The translations under genes were made by a program, and so were the position numbers. Positions 5,219 through 7,082 of a stretch of 7,082 bases of DNA are shown in pieces. The notes beneath the pieces were generated by a model. It saw only the letters and a program-made list of their open reading frames with translations. It was not told the DNA's origin and did not search any database. The DNA is taken from NCBI GenBank assembly GCA_002067405.1, contig MVRP01000205.1, positions 1 to 7,082 of the forward strand. The letters are read 5' to 3'. Numbering within the stretch: position 1 is the first letter of the stretch; each line of letters opens with the position of its first letter. The stretch comes from Syntrophorhabdaceae bacterium PtaU1.Bin034. Lineage in GTDB: Bacteria; Desulfobacterota_G; Syntrophorhabdia; Syntrophorhabdales; WCHB1-27.

Positions 5219-6754
5219 ATGACTATTGGTGATCTGCTCGTAAGGAGTGCAAATAAGTTTCCCAATAAGCTGGCCATTGTCCAGGAAGACGCGTCAGTCA
5301 CGTTTCGAACCTTAAATGAGCGGGTAAACGGATTAGCCAACTCGCTTGTCGGTTCAGGGATCAAGAAAGGCGACCGGGTCGGTGTTCTGGTTCACAACTG
5401 CAAGGAGTTTATCGAGATATATTTCGCTTTGGCGAAGATAGGCGTGATCTTCTGCCCTTACAACAATCATCTAAGAGAATGGGAGTTGAAAGATATTATC
5501 GATTATTCAACCCCTCGATTTGTTTTCATGGACGCTGACTTTGCCGGTATGATCAGCACTTTGAAACCCGAATTGAAGTCGGTGGAGAAATACGTATGCC
5601 TCCAGACGGGGGCGGCCACTTTTGCCGAAGATTACGAAACGCTTGTGGCTCAGGGAAGTAAGGCACAGCCGGATGCAAAGGTGCTTGAGGATGATGTGCT
5701 GAGCATCATTTTTACTGCCGGAACAACTGGGAGACCGAAAGGTGCGATGAGGACACATCGGCACTTAATGTCTGATGCCATTGCCTCCGCCATTGACTTA
5801 AGAGTTGGATACGATGAAAGGGTCTTGATAACTTTCCCGATGTATCACGTTGCGGCAGAGGACAATATCGTACGACATTCCTTTTTGCCCAATACCATCT
5901 ATATTAAGCGGGAAGGTGGGTTCAATCCGGCAGAGGTTCTCGAGTATATCTCAAAGGAACATATATCGAGATGTCAGTTCGTTCCCACCATGATCCATAG
6001 CCTTATCCAGGTGCCTGACGTCAGCAAGTATGATTTGAGCAGTCTTCGGTTGATCCTTTATGCAGGCTCTTCGATGCCGGTAGAGCTTTTAAAGAAAGCA
6101 TTGGCGATTTTCCCATGTGGATTTGCACAGCTATACGGTCAGACAGAAAGCGGTCCGTTTACTACGGTCCTGAAACCGGAAGATCATGCCCTTGAGGGTT
6201 CCGCCGTCGCGAGACTCGCTTCGTCTGGAAAACCTGCCTTGAACTACGAAATCAGGATCGTGGACGAGAACGATAATGATGTTCCTCAGGGTGAGATAGG
6301 CGAAATAATAGGCCGGAGCGAGGCCATGATGATAGGGTACTGGCAGATGCCCGAGGAAACTGCGAAGAAACTCAAGAACGGTTGGCTCCACACCGGGGAT
6401 CTCGGGAGGTTTGACGAAGAGGGGTTTGTCTACATTGTAGAGAGAAAGAACGATATGATTATTTCAGGTGGCGTGAACGTCTATCCTCGTGAAATTGAAG
6501 AAGTCCTTTACAGGCACCCCGCAGTTTCGGAGGTGTCTGTAATAGGCATTCCGGACGAACACTGGGGTGAGGTTGTCAAGGCGGTGGTCGTGTTGAAGGA
6601 TGGCGTCGAGGTTACAGCGGCTGAGCTAATCGACTTTTGTGGTAAAAACCTCGCAGGTTTCAAAAAGCCGAAGTCTGTAGATTTCTGGAAAGAGCTGCCA
6701 AAGAGCCCGCAGGGAAAGATACTCAAGAAAGAGATCCGGAAGCATTACGCATAA
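5219..6754 (+). CDS. Acyl-CoA synthetase (AMP-forming), fatty or aromatic acid-CoA ligase family
   Basis: A 511-residue cytoplasmic enzyme of the ANL adenylate-forming superfamily. It activates a carboxylic acid with ATP to an acyl-AMP and transfers the acyl group to CoA. Visible motifs: phosphate-binding loop TAGTTGRPKG at 166-175, FPMYHV at 206-211, YGQTES at 306-311, HTGDLGRFDEEGFVYIVER at 391-409 with the ribose-binding Asp394, hinge region RKNDMIISGGVNVYPREIEE at 409-428, and PQGKILKKEIRK at 497-508 with catalytic Lys500. The fold is complete and of normal length. The loop has Ala167 where Ser is more common. GGGAGG at 5207-5212 precedes ATG by six bases. It follows dctPQM on the same strand with no visible terminator between, so it probably acts on the imported acid. 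Substrate chain type is not determinable from sequence. Confidence 0.93.
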   Translation: MTIGDLLVRSANKFPNKLAIVQEDASVTFRTLNERVNGLANSLVGSGIKKGDRVGVLVHNCKEFIEIYFALAKIGVIFCPYNNHLREWELKDIIDYSTPRFVFMDADFAGMISTLKPELKSVEKYVCLQTGAATFAEDYETLVAQGSKAQPDAKVLEDDVLSIIFTAGTTGRPKGAMRTHRHLMSDAIASAIDLRVGYDERVLITFPMYHVAAEDNIVRHSFLPNTIYIKREGGFNPAEVLEYISKEHISRCQFVPTMIHSLIQVPDVSKYDLSSLRLILYAGSSMPVELLKKALAIFPCGFAQLYGQTESGPFTTVLKPEDHALEGSAVARLASSGKPALNYEIRIVDENDNDVPQGEIGEIIGRSEAMMIGYWQMPEETAKKLKNGWLHTGDLGRFDEEGFVYIVERKNDMIISGGVNVYPREIEEVLYRHPAVSEVSVIGIPDEHWGEVVKAVVVLKDGVEVTAAELIDFCGKNLAGFKKPKSVDFWKELPKSPQGKILKKEIRKHYA

Positions 6755-6828
6755 GATGAGAGACAGCGGCGCTGGGAAGAAGGAGGGATTCTCCATGACC
6801 TGGCGTGCACCAGCCGTGGGATGAAAAG

Positions 6829-6885
6829 GTGAGCAGTGAGCAGGAAACTGGAAACTGGAACTTCTACCGGCTGCTCTCTGCTCAC
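6829..6885. repeat. Imperfect palindrome made of heptanucleotide repeats
   Basis: GTGAGCAGTGAGCAG (6829-6843) pairs with CTGCTCTCTGCTCAC (6871-6885) over 15 positions with one central T/T mismatch, loop 27 bases. The left arm is a tandem heptamer GTGAGCA x2. The loop begins with a second tandem heptamer, GGAAACT x2 plus GGAA (6843-6860). The element lies between the ligase stop and the next ribosome site. It could fold in RNA as a 3' end or transcription pause structure. A weak T-rich stretch follows at 6897-6906, too far away for a classic terminator. Heptad repeats of this kind suggest an interspersed repeat family. Confidence 0.6.
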
Positions 6886-6920
6886 TACCTAACTGGTTTC
6901 TATTTTCAGAGGAGAGTGCA

Positions 6921-7082
6921 ATGAAAAAGGAGTGGGGACAACCGCTGATGATAATTGGTTTGTTGAGCACTTTGATCCTGTCGGGAATGGGGGCCACGCC
7001 GCCGCCGCCGGATCGCCTGACCCAGGCCGCCACCTTGCTGGCGGCTGAACTGCCCCCGGCCTGGACGTTGCAGGGCGTGACC
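6921..7082 (+). CDS. Exported protein, N-terminal part, runs off the window
   Basis: The first 54 codons of a gene cut by the right edge. GAGGAGAG at 6909-6916 sits four bases before ATG, a good ribosome binding site. Residues 1-25 form a Sec signal peptide (MKK, hydrophobic stretch LMIIGLLSTLILSG, then MGA before a likely cleavage). The mature part starts TPPPPDRLTQAATLLAAELPP. There is no lipobox cysteine, so it is periplasmic, outer-membrane or secreted rather than a lipoprotein. Codon use is strikingly different from the rest of the window: 77 of the last 102 bases are G or C, against 25 of 60 in a ligase segment (6421-6480). No family is recognised from this fragment, and it may be unrelated to the transport cluster. 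Confidence 0.7.
   Translation, partial: MKKEWGQPLMIIGLLSTLILSGMGATPPPPDRLTQAATLLAAELPPAWTLQGVT

Noticed and set aside
6756..6824. A 22-codon ATG frame after the ligase stop
   Set aside because: Very short, with no ribosome binding site at its start and no protein-like pattern.
6626..7033. A 135-residue minus-strand frame at the right end
   Set aside because: It is antisense to the end of the ligase and to the start of the exported-protein gene, both of which have good start signals or motifs.

Overview
The window reads as chromosomal DNA from a Gram-negative, probably anaerobic bacterium. My best guess is a deltaproteobacterial or syntrophic lineage. The basis is two closely related TRAP-type carboxylate transport systems, a CoA ligase beside one of them, and a good sigma-54 (-24/-12) promoter. 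The taxonomic placement is inference; no rRNA or other marker gene is present.

Layout, all genes on the + strand. (1) 1-84 is the last 27 codons of a TRAP large permease (DctM). (2) 239-1255 encodes a complete periplasmic TRAP solute-binding protein (DctP), placed after the permease rather than before it, and followed by a perfect 14-bp stem-loop. (3) 1256-2214 is a 959-base stretch with no convincing intact gene. It holds an unexplained GC-rich block with many overlapping open frames, a short coding-like tail (1740-1829), a hairpin plus T-tract at 1832-1871, a sigma-54 promoter at 1933-1948, and a possible sigma-70 promoter overlapping an inverted repeat near 1997-2035. (4) 2215-5043 is a compact dctP-dctQ-dctM operon, with a 20-base gap between the first two genes and an 8-base overlap between the last two. 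(5) 5096-5206 is a possible 36-residue small protein. (6) 5219-6754 encodes a complete acyl-CoA synthetase of the adenylate-forming family. (7) 6829-6885 is a long imperfect palindrome built from heptanucleotide repeats. (8) From 6921 off the right edge runs the start of an exported protein in much more GC-rich DNA.

How the parts fit: DctP binds an organic acid in the periplasm, DctQ and DctM carry it across the inner membrane with a cation gradient, and the ligase could trap it as a CoA thioester for anaerobic degradation. The sigma-54 promoter suggests that a bacterial enhancer-binding protein, not encoded in this window, switches the second operon on. The substrate cannot be read from the sequence. 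I see no phage, CRISPR, transposase, defence or biosynthetic system here. The most noteworthy items are the regulated promoter region, the unannotated small ORF, the heptad-repeat palindrome and the abrupt composition change at the right edge.
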